A stretch of DNA of 64,000 nt from Diphasiastrum complanatum. Lineage: Eukaryota > Streptophyta > Lycopodiopsida > Lycopodiales > Lycopodiaceae. Of this stretch, positions 52,593 to 63,468 are shown in pieces. The DNA lies in assembly GCA_029204225.1 (NCBI GenBank), contig CM055097.1, forward strand, positions 62,644,950 to 62,708,949, in the 5' to 3' direction. The position numbers and the translations under genes were made by a program. Position 1 is the first letter of the stretch; each line of letters opens with the position of its first letter. The notes under the pieces are model-generated. The model was not told where the DNA came from. It did not search any database and worked only from the letters and a program-made list of their open reading frames with translations.

Positions 52593-54060
52593 TATCCTCG
52601 GTCATATAGTCCTTAAAGTATGTAGGGACATCATGGGCTGGAGATTCGAGGGGGGCCTTGTCTTTCACCTGCCGGGATGGTGATTGGGGACGTTCGGGGG
52701 TTCGTATAGGAACAGAGGCAATCTTAGGATCTTCCCTAACAATTGTGAGGTCGCCAAGCGGTTGAATTTGTAGCGGTTTTTCCATGTTCTCTTTCATATC
52801 ATGGCCACATGGTTGAGACTTTGGCTGTGGGGAGGTGTGTGGATGAGGGACGGGCGGTACGTCATGAAGGATCTCATCATCAATTTGAAAGATGGTCTCC
52901 TCCTCGCAGATATCCCATGGATAGTGTGGGCGTTTGGCACGGTAGAATTTTGTCTCAGGCTTTTCAACTGTAACCTTGACAACCGGTTCCACCTTGGAAG
53001 CATGTTGCGGTTAGGGCCTAAGTGGAAGTGCCTCCATGTAATTGAGAATCTGAATATCAGAGATGTCCAAATCTTCTAGGCAATTCTGAATTCATAAGAT
53101 ATTCTCGTCATCGACAAATAAATCTTCTAATTCATTAGTAGGTAGCCATGCAACATTTAGTAACTCATCATTGTGTGAAAAGAATATCAATAAAATTGAT
53201 ATTGATGATAGCTGTATCAAGATCAGGTAATTGGTCGTGATTGATCAGGAGTGGAGAGGTACAATTATCTTGATGTTGAGCACAGAGTATCGACATTCAC
53301 ACAATCAATGGTAGCTAGACTGTGACTCCAGTTCATGATATCAGTAGATTTAACATAATGACCTTTTTTGTGGCTGAACAGGTATGGTTCAAACATTGAG
53401 TTGGTGGTCGAGGACCCTTCATCATGGATGTGTGCCGATTTGAGATTGCCCGTTGAATCAATGGTGACAGAACTATCATGATTTTCAAAAGTGACTCGGC
53501 CTTTGCTCCAGGTTTGAACGACTTGTGCATTGATGAGCCACGGACGACCAAGTAGTAATTCATATGAATAGGTATTATTGGAAATATCAAGTACTACTAG
53601 ATCGACAGAAAACTTGAGACCTCCTAGTTTGATCAACACTTGGGGAAATCGGTAGGTTGCTTTGATCAGCCATCCGAAGCTAGTACCGCTAAAACTTCAT
53701 GTGATTGGTGATGGGTAGCTAGGATTTTGATGTTGCTTCATTCATTGAGTGGAATGGTTAGATGTAAGGGCATTTCAGGCAACTCGTCAGGACTAGTGGT
53801 GTTATTGGATTGGATCTGGTGTTTTCATTTGCCAGCATGCTTCCAAAGAACATGGAAAGGAAGCGTGACATTGTCTTGTAGTAAATCTCCCCAGACTTTA
53901 GTATCTTCAAGGGTTTTGCTTTCAAAAGACTTGTGAGGTACTTTATGAGAAGTGGAAGATTGTTGGTCGGCATTGCGGATTTGCTGGCGATACTGATGAT
54001 GCAGCCGAATTTCTTCAAATGGGTGAGGGTAAACTATTGGGGTTGAATCTTCACTTGGAG
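52575..54060 (-). pseudogene. Ty3/Gypsy protease and flanking polyprotein region
   Basis: From about 53700 the minus strand reads GWLIKATYRFPQVLIKLGG, FSVDLVVLDISNNTYSYEL, LLGRPWLINAQVVQTWSKG and RVTFENHDSSVTIDSTGN. This is the end of a plant Gypsy retropepsin domain (VVLD...LLGRPWL...). After a break a Pro/Glu-rich stretch follows (52992 to 52575: HYPWDICEEETIFQIDDEIL, PVPHPHTSPQPKS, PTYFKDYMTEDI), probably the linker before RT. Upstream, 53720-54060 has fragments such as VWGDLLQDNVTLPFHVLW. No RT is attached. Confidence 0.65.
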
Positions 54061-54430
54061 GAATAGCCTACTGTTGAGTTTTGTTGGGTGCAAGTGTAGG
54101 ATCTTGGCGTTGGGTTTGTGCCAGAGTCAAGACCCAAGCAGGATGAGTTTCAATGGGTAAAGTTTCTACTTGCACTGAACAGACAGGAGCAGCAGTTTGG
54201 ATCAGGATGGGCAGTCATGGTCTTAAAACACATGCCATGGCAGAAGTTTAATAACAAACACTCGTACGTGGACTTACAAAACACATGCCACGAAGTTTTA
54301 TTTTTCTCTTTTTTAATTTTTTCTATGTTAGCACAGATGTTAACACCTACAGTCCTCCATAATGTAGACAGACACTACTGACCTACGTTTTAGTTAATTC
54401 AGCATTCAGCAAGATTGAACCAATGTGCAG
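54061..54430. other. unassigned stretch
   Basis: A short direct repeat (AAAACACATGCCA near 54218 and 54278) is visible. No supported gene. Confidence 0.35.
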
Positions 54431-55045
54431 AATAGATTGAACAAACGAATGAGATACACGAATAATAAGCAGACAATAATTTAATCGAGATCAGACAATT
54501 TAGAATGATATGTGCATAACAGCTACAACATCATCTATTGATTCTCTTGGTTTTAGCACTGTGTGACAGACCCACACAGCGCATTGGTGTGAGAGAAATG
54601 GTGTTCTCCCACAAGTAGTGTCTCGCTTACTAGCGGACTTCTTGGATCACTGTGGATCTTACAAAATTGTCTTGCTCACAGGCAGACTTTTCTGTATTTT
54701 TGGTATGTCTGTCTATATTTGATGCATCTAGCAAATATGTATATTTCGCAAACTTTTTTGTGTCAATTCGAGTAACATTCATGATTAGACAGATTAAACA
54801 TCTATAACTAATCATGGATTACAAGAGCGGTGGATTAGGCACGTCCTAATGTTCTTTTGCTGATGTCACCATATCGGATCAGGGATTTGTACTTCATAGT
54901 ACTTGGTTGATCTTCTTGGTCCTTTGGAGCACGAAGGATTTCGTGTCTTGTCGTGATGTTCGTGAACGTTTTCGCTTCGTGTCTTTTCGTGAAATTGAGA
55001 GTTGAAAGATAGCAAAGCTTTGGCAATAGAAACGTTTTGTTTCTT
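54430..55045 (-). repeat. family A-like LTR, probably solo or truncated
   Basis: On the minus strand it starts TGAAGAAACAAAACGTTTC at 55045, like the family A 5' LTR at 483, and shares the CACGAACA...CACGAAA repeats. It abuts Gypsy RT coding on the right. The left end is uncertain and no PBS was found, so it may be a solo or broken LTR. Confidence 0.5.
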
Positions 55046-55049
55046 CAGG

Positions 55050-55644
55050 AAAGCGGCCATTCTTCTTAAGATTAAGAAGGATGGTGGTTTCCGGTTATGT
55101 GGACTAGAAACTTACCGTAAACAATAAATATATGTTACCTCGGATGGATAATCTCATAGATTAATTGGATGGAGCGAAGTACTTCATGAAAATCGATCTT
55201 TGTATGAGATATCATCAAATTAGGATACATTCGTATGATATATCTAAGACTGGTTTTAGGACAAGATTTGACCATTACAAGTTGCTAGTCCTACCTTTAT
55301 GCTCTGGAAACTTTCCAGCAAATGATGAACGACTTGTTTCGTCCGCATTTGGGGAAGTTCATAGTACTGTTTTTAGATGATATTTTGATCTATAGTAAAA
55401 CACTAAAAGAGCACGTAAAGCATATCTATATTGTCTTATGTATTTTAAGACAAGAGAAGCTTTACGCTAAAGAATCAAAGTGTGAATTCTTTAAGAAGGA
55501 ACTTCTTTACCTTGGTCATAGATCACCTCTTTTGGGATCAAGATTGATGAGAAAAAGGTAAGTTCGGTTGTAGAATGACTAATTCCTCAGACGGTCTGTG
55601 ACCTCAAGTCATTTTTTAGTTTCACCGTATTTTTTCATAAGTTT
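55050..55644 (+). pseudogene. Ty3/Gypsy reverse transcriptase, part 1
   Basis: The plus strand reads ILLKIKKDGGFRLCGLETYRK, then M-DNLID*LDGAKYFMKIDLCMRY (about 55140-55205). HQIRIHSYDISKTGFRTRFDH follows, a frameshift near 55300, FIVLFLDDILIYSKTLKEHV (FLDD active site), and LYAKESKCEFFKKELLYLGH. It ends ...FFSFTVFFHKF at 55644. The same sequence continues at 60977 after the family B Copia element (KFEEDYSKIVAPLNNLLKE). Stops at about 55096-55164 and shifts make it a pseudogene. Confidence 0.88.
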
Positions 55645-56469
55645 TGTCGCGAAAGCGAAAATCTTTAGTGTCGCGAAAGCGAAACTGTTTCTTTTTCATT
55701 TTCGTTTTCGTATTCACGAACGATTTTGTGTCTTTGAATTTTCTTTTGTGCGGAAGCTTCACAGGAACCTAGACATGCAACTGCACATCACAGAACACAT
55801 TTCATTCTAGCGATCAAGACAGACAGCACAAGACAAGGAGATGCACAAAAATAGAGCGACTATATTATCAGTTTAATTTTAGAGCAAGATCATCAGTGTC
55901 TTGCTTGTTGGCGGAATGACACTCTGCTCTTTCGCTGTGTTCTGCTCATTGGCAGACTTTCATGCACAGCTCTTTAGTTTCTAGTAGTTTTCTTTTCTGC
56001 TCTACTCGCTACGTCTCTCTCTGTGTGTCTCTTACAGAATTTCTGTCTATTCTCTTCTATGTTTTGAGATCTAGAAAGGATAGTTTATATCTCCACAGTG
56101 TGGAGTTTACAAGATGGCTAAACGCAAAAATCATGAGACTAGTTAACGCTAGTCAACTAATCAGTTACTCTCCGTTGTTGCCACTCGTTTCTCCTGGGCG
56201 TGAAGTCTACGACTCCAAGCCCGTTGAGCTGTCAGCTGGCAACGCGAAAGGTTCTCCTTCGTTTGTTTCGTTTTCTTCGTTTGCTTTCGTTCTTTTCGTT
56301 TCTTTTGTAACTTTTCGTTTTGCGGTCCTAGAAGTATGTTTACGATTCACGAATCGTTCGTCCTTTTCGAGTCAAGGCACATTGACTTTCACGATTTGTT
56401 CACCATTCGTCCTCCGATTCGCTTCGCTTCCCATCATTGCAAAGTTGCAGGAGTTCATGAACTCTGACA
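55645..56469 (-). repeat. 3' LTR of family B copy 2
   Basis: 825 bp; minus strand starts TGTCAGAGTTCATGAACTCC (after the purine tract AAGAGGGAG) and ends CGCTTTCGCGACA. Palindrome CTCCAC-AGT-GTGGAG at 56091-56105 sits just upstream of the minus-strand TATA (TATAAAC, 56089 to 56083). Confidence 0.92.
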
Positions 56470-57302
56470 CTCCCTCTTGAACCTTGCAGCTTTGCATGTT
56501 TAGTCCAATTTCCTTTCTTTGCTTTGCAAAGAGTGGCTTGTCGAGCGGCTTCGTGAGCAGATCTACAATCACGTCTTCAGACTTTATGTACTGGACCTGG
56601 AGCTCTCCTTTCGAGAATGTGATGGTACTTCAGAGGTATGTGTTTTGTCTTTGAATGGAAAACAAGATCCTGGGACAGATAGATGGCACTCTGAGAGTCC
56701 ATCATCATCGTGCTTGGCCCTTCTTTGGTATCCTGATTGCCTCCAGCATCATCTGCAATCACACTACCTCATTCGCCACCTTTAAAGCTGCGACGTATTC
56801 ACCTTCGCAAGAGGATCGAGCCACCAAGGTTTGCTTTTTGAATATCCAGCTGATTGCAGCTCCGCACGCTATTGTACATCCTCCAGTAATGGACTTGTTG
56901 TCATCTTTGCAGCTCGCCCAGCTTGCATCACTGTAGCGGTGCAGCTCAAATCTTTTTTCTGCGTTTTCAGCTTTATAGGTTAATCCCATATTCTAGGTAC
57001 CCTTTAGATACTGTAGGATTCGTTTTGCCATTTGCCAATGTGCCAGGCCAGGATTGGAAGAGAATTGGCTCAAGGTGTAAATAGAGAAAGCTAGGATGGG
57101 TCTGGTACAAATTGTGAGGTACATCAGACTACTGATTAAGTTTTGGTAGGATATACATGCCATCTTCTATTCTTCCTCTTCCGTTTTTGGGCAATCCTGC
57201 TTCGTGAGCTGACTCAAGTGCATTTTGCCCTTTGTTCGATCTGTTTTGATCTCCAACCCGAGAATTTTGTTGCTTCTCCAAGATCTGTGATTTCATAGCT
57301 TT
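56372..57302 (-). pseudogene. Copia RNase H and pol C-terminus (family B copy 2)
   Basis: From the right on the minus strand: SYEITDLGEATKF-like sequence, a short deletion after KMHLSQLTKQDCPKTEEE (copy 1 has about 27 more residues before LTKQDCPKT), SLMYLTICTRP, MGLTYKAENAEKRFELHRY, SDASWASCKDDNKSITGG, AISWIFKKQTLVARSSCEGEY, MDSQSAIYLSQDLVFHSKTKH, and VDLLTKPLDKPLFAKQRKEIG. These are the same RNase H motifs as copy 1. Stops and shifts separate the pieces. Confidence 0.85.
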
Positions 57303-57680
57303 CAGAAATCTAACTCTTCGTGTCTTTTATCAGCATCAAGGAATGCAAGGAGTAGTCGTATGCTTGTCATCTTGACCATCAGCGAATATGTGTCGAAATA
57401 ATCAACACCATATCTCTGTGTGTAGCCCTTCGCGACAAGTCTTGCTTTTGTCCAGTGGTGCCATCCGATTTCATATTTTTCTTGTACACCCACTTGCAGT
57501 CAACTATTTTCCTGTTTTTTGGCAGTGGCTCCAATGTCCATGCCTCGTTTTGTCTCATCGACTCGATCTCCTCTGACATTCCCTTCTTCCAGAATTCTCC
57601 CTCTGGACTCTAGATAGCTTCTTGATATGTGGCTGGCTCTCCAGTGAAGCTGTAGTATTCGAACTATGTATCTTTGCTCC
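57303..57680 (-). pseudogene. Copia RT with palm deletion (family B copy 2)
   Basis: The RT begins [34 protein letters not shown], a frameshift, then [21 protein letters not shown] and TSIRLLLAF. It jumps to [12 protein letters not shown], which matches [16 protein letters not shown] of copy 1. About 320 bp with the DVKTAFL and YVDD catalytic motifs are therefore missing. The element could not have made an active RT after this deletion. Confidence 0.88.
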
Positions 57681-57821
57681 ACTGAAGATTATCAGAGTAA
57701 CGGTTTGGAGGTCTTCTTGGTCTTGTTGACTTTCTAGGTTCGTTTCGTCTCTGCTCGAACGTTCTTGTCTGTGGAGTTGATCCTTTGCCTACTACTGCTC
57801 TGGAGTCTGCGGCTCTGCATT

Positions 57822-59385
57822 CTAATTTGATGTCTGTCCTCGATCTCCCTCTTGAATAGGCAGTAGTGTGAAGATCTCATGGCCTCTTTCGTCTTTCAGT
57901 CCAGGGAATGTGGACTCATCGAACTTCACATCTATGCTCGAAACAACCTTCTTCGTGGTTGGATCATAGAGTCTGTACACTTGTGTTCCATTCGAATAGC
58001 CGACCATGATTATTTGTTCTGATTTGTTATCGAGCTTGCTTTTTTTTTCTTTTGGAATGTGCTTATATGCTGCACATCCGAACACATGTACATATGACAG
58101 ATCAGGCTTTCTACTTGTCCACATTTCGTACGGCATCTTGTTATCCAACGCTGTTGTTGTTGATTTCTTCTGCAGGTGTACAATTGCAGCTATTGCCTCA
58201 GCCCAAAATTGACTTGGCAACTGAGCCTGTGCCATCATACATCTGGCTCCTTCGACTAGCATTATGTTTCTTCTTTCTACTACACCATTGTATTCTGGTG
58301 TGTATGTTGGAGTGAACTGGTGTTCGATCCCCTGTTCTTCGCAAAATCTTGAGAATTCTTTGCTTTTGTATTCACCTCCGTTGTCAGATCTAAGGATCTG
58401 TATCCTTTTCGAGGTGTGTCGCTCTGCAAATGCCACGAACTTCTTGAAGGAATCAAACACTTCGGATTTTTTTTTTAGGTAGTAGATCATGGTCATCCGG
58501 TTGTAAGCATCTATGAATGTCAGAAAATACCTCGAACCTGAGAGCAAATCCATCTTCATCGGTCCGTAGACATCAGAGTGGACGAGTTCAAGAACTTCCT
58601 TGGCTCTTCTTCCCTCATGTGTGAATGGATTTCGATGTTGCTTGCCTTTCTGACAAGCTTCGCAGAAATCAATTTTGGGCCTTGAAATCTTGAGATCTAT
58701 GACTACGTCTTTTCTGCTCATGTCATACAGGCTCCGCATGTTCAGATGATACATTCTCCTATGCCAAAGCTGATCTTCATTTTTTGATGCATTTAATATG
58801 CTATTAGAGTTGCTGATTATTTTGGCCTGGTAGAAGTTTCCTTCTCTGCATCTGACCGTCAACAACTTGTTTGTTGTTTTCTCGATCATCCGGCATGTGT
58901 TGCCATCGAGCAAAACTCGAATGCCAAGATCTACCATCTTGGAGACAGATAGCAGATCTTTTCTGAGTGAGGGCACATAGAGTGCTCCTGGCAGCTCTGC
59001 TTGACCTGACAGTGTTCGCAACTGTAGAGTGCCGATGCCTTTGACATCGTGTCTGCTCCCATCACCTAGAATCACTACTCTGTTGTTTTCGAGCTCTCTA
59101 AAGTCGATCAAGATCTTCTTGTTGCAGGTGATGTGTGATGTAGCTCCTGAATCAATGACTACATCGTAGTCATGTTCAATGTAGCTCGTTGAAGCTTCAT
59201 TGAGTATCGTGAAAGCTTCGTCACCTCTATTTGCATCCTTTGATGACTCTGCAACATTAGCTTTTTCAGTTTTGTTCTTTCTTTTTGGGTTGAATCTGCA
59301 ATCGTATGCAGAATGCCCTTTCTTCTTGTAGTGCATGCAAGGTATTGCTAGATTGAACCAGCATTTGTTGGCCGTATGGCCTAGT
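57822..59385 (-). pseudogene. Copia zinc knuckles, protease and integrase (family B copy 2)
   Basis: A 504-codon frame (59336 to 57822) is intact. Upstream, at about 59340-59400, the knuckle CNHCHKLGHTANKC is followed by CMHYKKKGHSAYDC (second Cys to Tyr). Then come protease DVVIDSGATSHITCNK, GAG-pre-integrase LWHRRMYHLNMRSLYDMSR, integrase LVHSDVYGPMKMDLLSGSR (first Asp), ILRSDNGGEYKSKEFSRFC (second Asp) and EYNGVVERRNIMLVEGARC (Glu), ending in KSKLDNKSEQIIMVGYSNGT. Protease and integrase core residues are all present, making this the best-preserved Copia integrase here. Confidence 0.93.
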
Positions 59386-59524
59386 TTGTGGCAGTGATTA
59401 CAGGAAGAAGATTGTTGATTCGAGAACTTTGTCTTCTCGAATCTTGACTTGTTCTTGTTCTTCTTCTTTCATTTTGTGAAGAGAGCCTTCTCTTGATCAC
59501 TGTTTCATTCTCCTTTGTGTCTCA

Positions 59525-60060
59525 TCAGCGACAAGATTGACTGCTTTGTCGAATGTCATATCTGGTAGACTCAGTATGAGCATTCCCAGCAATTGATAGG
59601 ACGTCGGTAGAGATTTCATGAAGTACATCAGCTGTTGTGGTGCTGGGACCTGGTGTTTCTGTCCTGATGACGAGTTGAGTGAAGATCATTCTAATCTTCT
59701 CAATGTGTTGATCCAACTGGTTGCCATCCCATCGTATGGATTGTAGCTGATTGTGAAGGTGCATGACTGAAGCTGTAGTCCTCACTTCATACTTCTGTTT
59801 TAATCTTTCCCACGCTGCATGGCTGCTTTCGCAATCTTCAATCTGCATGAGTATATCCTCATTTATGGACAAAATGATGATCGCCATTGCACGCTCATCT
59901 TTTCTGATCCATTCAGCTCTCCTTGGGTCTCCCTCTGGAGGCTGTACCTCTGAGAGTTCAGTCACCGACCAAATGCCTTTGCCCTTCAAAAGTGTTTTGA
60001 TTTTGAATTTTCGGATTCTGTAATTTGCGCCATCAAGACTGATTGCTACTCTTGTCTAGA
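59525..60060 (-). pseudogene. Copia gag (family B copy 2)
   Basis: A 154-codon frame from 59989 reads IWSVTELSEVQPPEGDPRRAE, WIRKDERAMAIIILSINEDIL, HAAWERLKQKYEVRTTASVMH and LDQHIEKIRMIFTQL. This is the Copia gag core (D.AM..I.L.., A.WE.L...Y). The frame is preceded by KIKTLLKGKGIW-type sequence and breaks near 59525, before the zinc knuckles. Confidence 0.8.
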
Positions 60061-60126
60061 TTGTTGTAGCCATATTGTGTTGTCTGGAAGAATAATTGAT
60101 GGGATATCAGTAGTGAAAACTTGTGT

Positions 60127-60138
60127 GCTTTGATACCA
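60127..60138 (-). other. primer-binding site (initiator Met-tRNA type)
   Basis: Minus strand TGGTATCAAAGC directly follows the 5' LTR. Confidence 0.9.
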
Positions 60139-60976
60139 TATCGCAAAAGCGAAAATGTTTAGTGTCGCGAAAGCGAAACTATTTCTTTTTCGTTTTTTTT
60201 TCGTCTTCACGAACGATTTTTGTCTTTGAATTTTTGCAGAAGCTTCACAAGAACCTAGACACGCGACTGCACATCACAGAACACATTTCATTCTAGCAAT
60301 CAAGACAGACAGCACAAGACAAGGAGATGCACCGAAAATAGAGCGACTGTATTATCAGTTTAATTTTAGAGTGAGATCATCAGTGTCTCGTTCATTGGCA
60401 GAATGACACTCTGCTCTTTCGCTGTGTTCTGCTCATTGGCAGACTTTCATGCACAGCTCTTTAGTTTCTAGTAGTTTTCTTTTCTACTCTACTCGCTACG
60501 TCTCTCTCTGTGTGTCTCTTACAGAATTTCTGTCTATTCTCTTCTATGTTTTGAGATCTAGAAAGGATAGTTTATATCTCCACAGTGTGGAGTTTACAAG
60601 ATGGCTAAATGCAGAAATCACAAGACTAGTTAACACTAATCAACTAATCAATTACTCTTCGTCATTGCCACTCGTTTCACCTGGGTGTGAAGTCTACGAC
60701 TCCAAGCCCGTTGAGCTGCCAACTGGTAGCGCGAAAAGTTCCCCTTCGTTTGTTACGTTTCCTTTGTTTGCTTTCATTCTTTTCGTTTCTTTTGTAACTT
60801 TTGGTTTTGTGTCCCTTTGCGGTTTGCAGTCCTGGAGGTATATTTACGATTCGCGAATGATTCGCAAATCGTTCGTCCTTCGAGTCAAGGCACGTTGACT
60901 TTCGCGAATTGTTCTCGTTTGACCTTCGCTTCGGGTTCTGTTGCGGCAAAGTTGCAGGAGTTCACCATTTTTGACA
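60139..60976 (-). repeat. 5' LTR of family B copy 2
   Basis: 838 bp; minus strand starts TGTCAAAAATGGTGAACTCC and ends CGCTTTTGCGATA. The TA end differs from CA of the other LTR by one base. Palindrome CTCCAC-AGT-GTGGAG at 60578-60592 and TATAAAC at 60576 to 60570 on the minus strand. Confidence 0.92.
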
Positions 60977-61560
60977 AGTTTGAAGAGGACTATTCTAAGA
61001 TTGTTGCACCTCTTAACAATTTGTTAAAGGAGGTGAAAAGTCGAAAAGGAAGGCCAATTCCTCCCATTGAATGGAATGAGAAATTAGATGAGAGTTTTTG
61101 GAAACTCAATCTTCTAATTGTGTCAACTCTCGTTTTGAGAAAAGCGGATCCAGATATTCTGTTCGTCATTAATACTAACACAAGTGATACGGCTATCGAA
61201 GTTGTTCTCTTACAGGAGGCCAACCTATTGCTTTAAAGAGCAAAAAGTTAACTGATGCGCAAATCAAGTATACAATACAAGAAAAAGAGTTTTTTGTGGT
61301 GATCCAAGCATATAAATCATGGATATATTACATGTATGGTAATAAGTTCATGGTTAACACACGGATCACCAACCTCTAAAATATTTTTGCAATAAAAATG
61401 ATTTGAGAGGTTGTAAGGCCTTATGGGCATAACTCATGCAAGAATTCGACTTTGAAGTGCGGTATATCAAAGGCACCACCAACCGGGTGGATGATGCACT
61501 TAGTCGAATTGGTGAAGTAAATGAGCTTTTCTTCATAGAGATCAACACATATTTTTATCT
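60977..61560 (+). pseudogene. Ty3/Gypsy RT end and RNase H, part 2
   Basis: Continues the Gypsy frame interrupted at 55644: KFEEDYSKIVAPLNNLLKEV, PPIEWNEKLDESFWKLNLLIV, LRKADPDILFVINTNTSDTA (RNase H Asp region altered: TNTSD instead of TDASD). ALKSKKLTDAQIKYTIQEKEF, IQAYKSWIYYMYGN and finally EFDFEVRYIKGTTNRVDDAL follow across frameshifts at about 61225, 61378 and 61430. It ends near 61600, where another LTR begins. Confidence 0.85.
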
Positions 61561-61601
61561 CTCCCTGAGGGGGTCTTTGTGAGAAGGACTAGTTGAAATT
61601 C

Positions 61602-62056
61602 TGTTAGGATCTAGTGCAGTATGCAGATCACATCACACAATCACCATAGCCACTCCTCACAAGCTCTCAAAGATGGCACAACAAAAGTTAATAGATTACA
61701 AAGAAACACTGTACATATAGAGTATTCACAAACTGCATGAAAAGGCAGGTGTCCTAAAATTGGCCTACCACCTATCAAACTAAGGTCAGGCCCAATATGC
61801 CAAATTCGACCGACAAACTTGGGACATGCCCCCAAGTATAGCAAGTACTGTAAATAACTCTGTACATGCTAATTCTTCCTATGTGTGGCTACCCGGCTAA
61901 CCCAAGTAGCCGGCTACGGGATCAGTGCCCGCTGATATGACAATAGTGGGTCACATCCCGATCACTACTGAAAACAGTAAATTGACTAACTGTACATTTA
62001 TTACAGTATCACATTTGAAGCTTATAATAATGAATCAAATCAAAACTGATTTCTAA
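61602..62056 (-). repeat. LTR on the minus strand
   Basis: On the minus strand it starts TTAGAAATCAGTTTTG after a purine tract (AAAGGAGAGAG, about 62057-62067) and ends GATCCTAACA at 61602, in the Gypsy RNase H region. The ends are TTAG...CTAACA; the initial TG is not seen. It is probably the 3' LTR of a minus-strand element or a solo LTR, about 455 bp. Confidence 0.5.
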
Positions 62057-62067
62057 CTCTCTCCTTT

Positions 62068-63156
62068 AAGCTCAAATGTGATAAGAGTGAAAAACAATAT
62101 ATTGCAGCATCGTCTGGAGTATCCAAAAGATGTTATGCATATCCCTGCTACCATGTACTTGACTCACACTCAAGCACACCAACAAACCACCAGGTTTGAC
62201 TCACAAAGTATCATGTAAACACAATGCTCATATAGAGAGTCTATCACACTCTCGACCAACTGACTCGTCCCCAATCCAACTTGACCACAAGTGGACCACA
62301 TGGGCGACATGGCTCAAACTGAGGAAATCCCACTGCCACCATGAGACTTACATCCTCCATATAGCTAGGCTGACATTGAGGAAATCTTACTACCACCATA
62401 ACATTGCACCCAATTCAGATCCGTGTTTTGAATCTCTCTACTCCAGTATCTTATTGAGAGCCTATGGATCTCACGGACATTATCTTATTCATCTAGTGGA
62501 TGCTATTCTGCTACAGTTGATGGTCTGCAGATGCTTGAGTACAAGTTTTAAATTTATTGGATCTCTAATTATCATAGGAGACAGACAATTCTATTAAGAG
62601 GAATGAATGCTATTTTCTTGCACTTGGTGCAAGAAACAGGAGCATTTAACTCAAAAGAGTATCAGGGATACTCAGAGTTGAGTTTTAATCATTCTATATC
62701 TTAATGATTCTCCTAGAGATTCTAGTTGAATGAATTATCATGTCTTAGAATTGGATTCTAAGGATAGTTGTACTTGGAAGCTTTTTATACATTGTTTGCC
62801 AGACTTTGTAGATAATTTCAGACTCTAATTATTATTTCTTTTCTTTAACTTTAATCTCCTAATTTAGGGAATATTTCATTCAGTGTTCATGTAAGTGTTT
62901 TACATGAAGGTGATGTTACTAACTTGTGTTGAGCCTAACCTAGTTGAGAAACTTATTGCTTAGTATATTTTTTTCAAACTTGAGTCCTACTCCAGAATAG
63001 AGATTAACTATTGAAAATAGGTTGATCTCTTAGTACTTGTTTGATATGGAAGTCAGACTAAGAATAATGATTTTCTCGGTTAATATTTAAAGTTAAAGGA
63101 AATGTACTTGTAATTCTTTCATGTTCTTGAAGAGCTTTTAAAGATAGAAGCAGTTT
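62068..63156. other. unassigned stretch
   Basis: A 66-bp imperfect direct repeat (GAGGAAATCCCACTGCCACCATG and GAGGAAATCTTACTACCACC, written here as two pieces, about 62320-62400) is present. No supported gene or domain. Confidence 0.35.
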
Positions 63157-63169
63157 AAGGAGGGAAGAA
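63157..63169 (+). other. candidate polypurine tract
   Basis: AAGGAGGGAAGAA directly precedes TGTTATGGCC at 63170, the pattern of a Gypsy 3' LTR start. No other LTR copy is in the window to confirm it. Confidence 0.4.
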
Positions 63170-63220
63170 TGTTATGGCCATATTCGATTAAAGACCTGGA
63201 ATATTCCTAACAACATTGCC

Positions 63221-63454
63221 ATGACAAGCGATCAGGAGCAAACGATGCTTTTGGTTGGTGATCTCCCTGTAATCAAATTGTAGAACGCTTCCCTGCAAAA
63301 TGATGTGGATGCATCTACTAAGAAATACTAGCAGACCATTTTTTTGGCATGCCATGATTCATTGGTGAACAGAATTGAGGATGAGGAAGTAGTGTAGAGC
63401 GTTCCTGTCATTCTTCCAGGGAAGGAACTCGCTAAGTTGCTGGAGGATCTTTGA
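63221..63454 (+). pseudogene. degraded 78-codon ORF with three in-frame TAG stops
   Basis: From ATG 63221 to TGA 63452-63454 the frame is consistent but holds three stops, all TAG. It reads MTSDQEQTMLLVGDLPVIKL, NASLQNDVDASTKKY, QTIFLACHDSLVNRIEDEEVV and SVPVILPGKELAKLLEDL. I do not recognise the family. The coherent amino-acid composition suggests a decayed coding region rather than noise. Confidence 0.3.
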
Positions 63455-63468
63455 AGACTGGCGCGGAT

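Larger units (their letters stand above)
55645..60976 (-). mobile_element. Ty1/Copia retrotransposon, family B copy 2, full length with defective pol
   Basis: Both LTRs are present with TGTC...GACA-type ends: 55645-56469 (3' LTR) and 60139-60976 (5' LTR). The element is flanked by a perfect 5-bp target-site duplication AGTTT (55640-55644 and 60977-60981). It lies inside a Gypsy RT gene. PBS, gag, protease, integrase, partial RT and RNase H follow in order on the minus strand. Two pol deletions are visible by comparison with family B copy 1. Confidence 0.95.

Noticed and set aside
54118-54381. 87-codon plus-strand frame
   Set aside because: It overlaps the upstream end of a minus-strand Gypsy relic and an AT-rich stretch, with no domain or start context.
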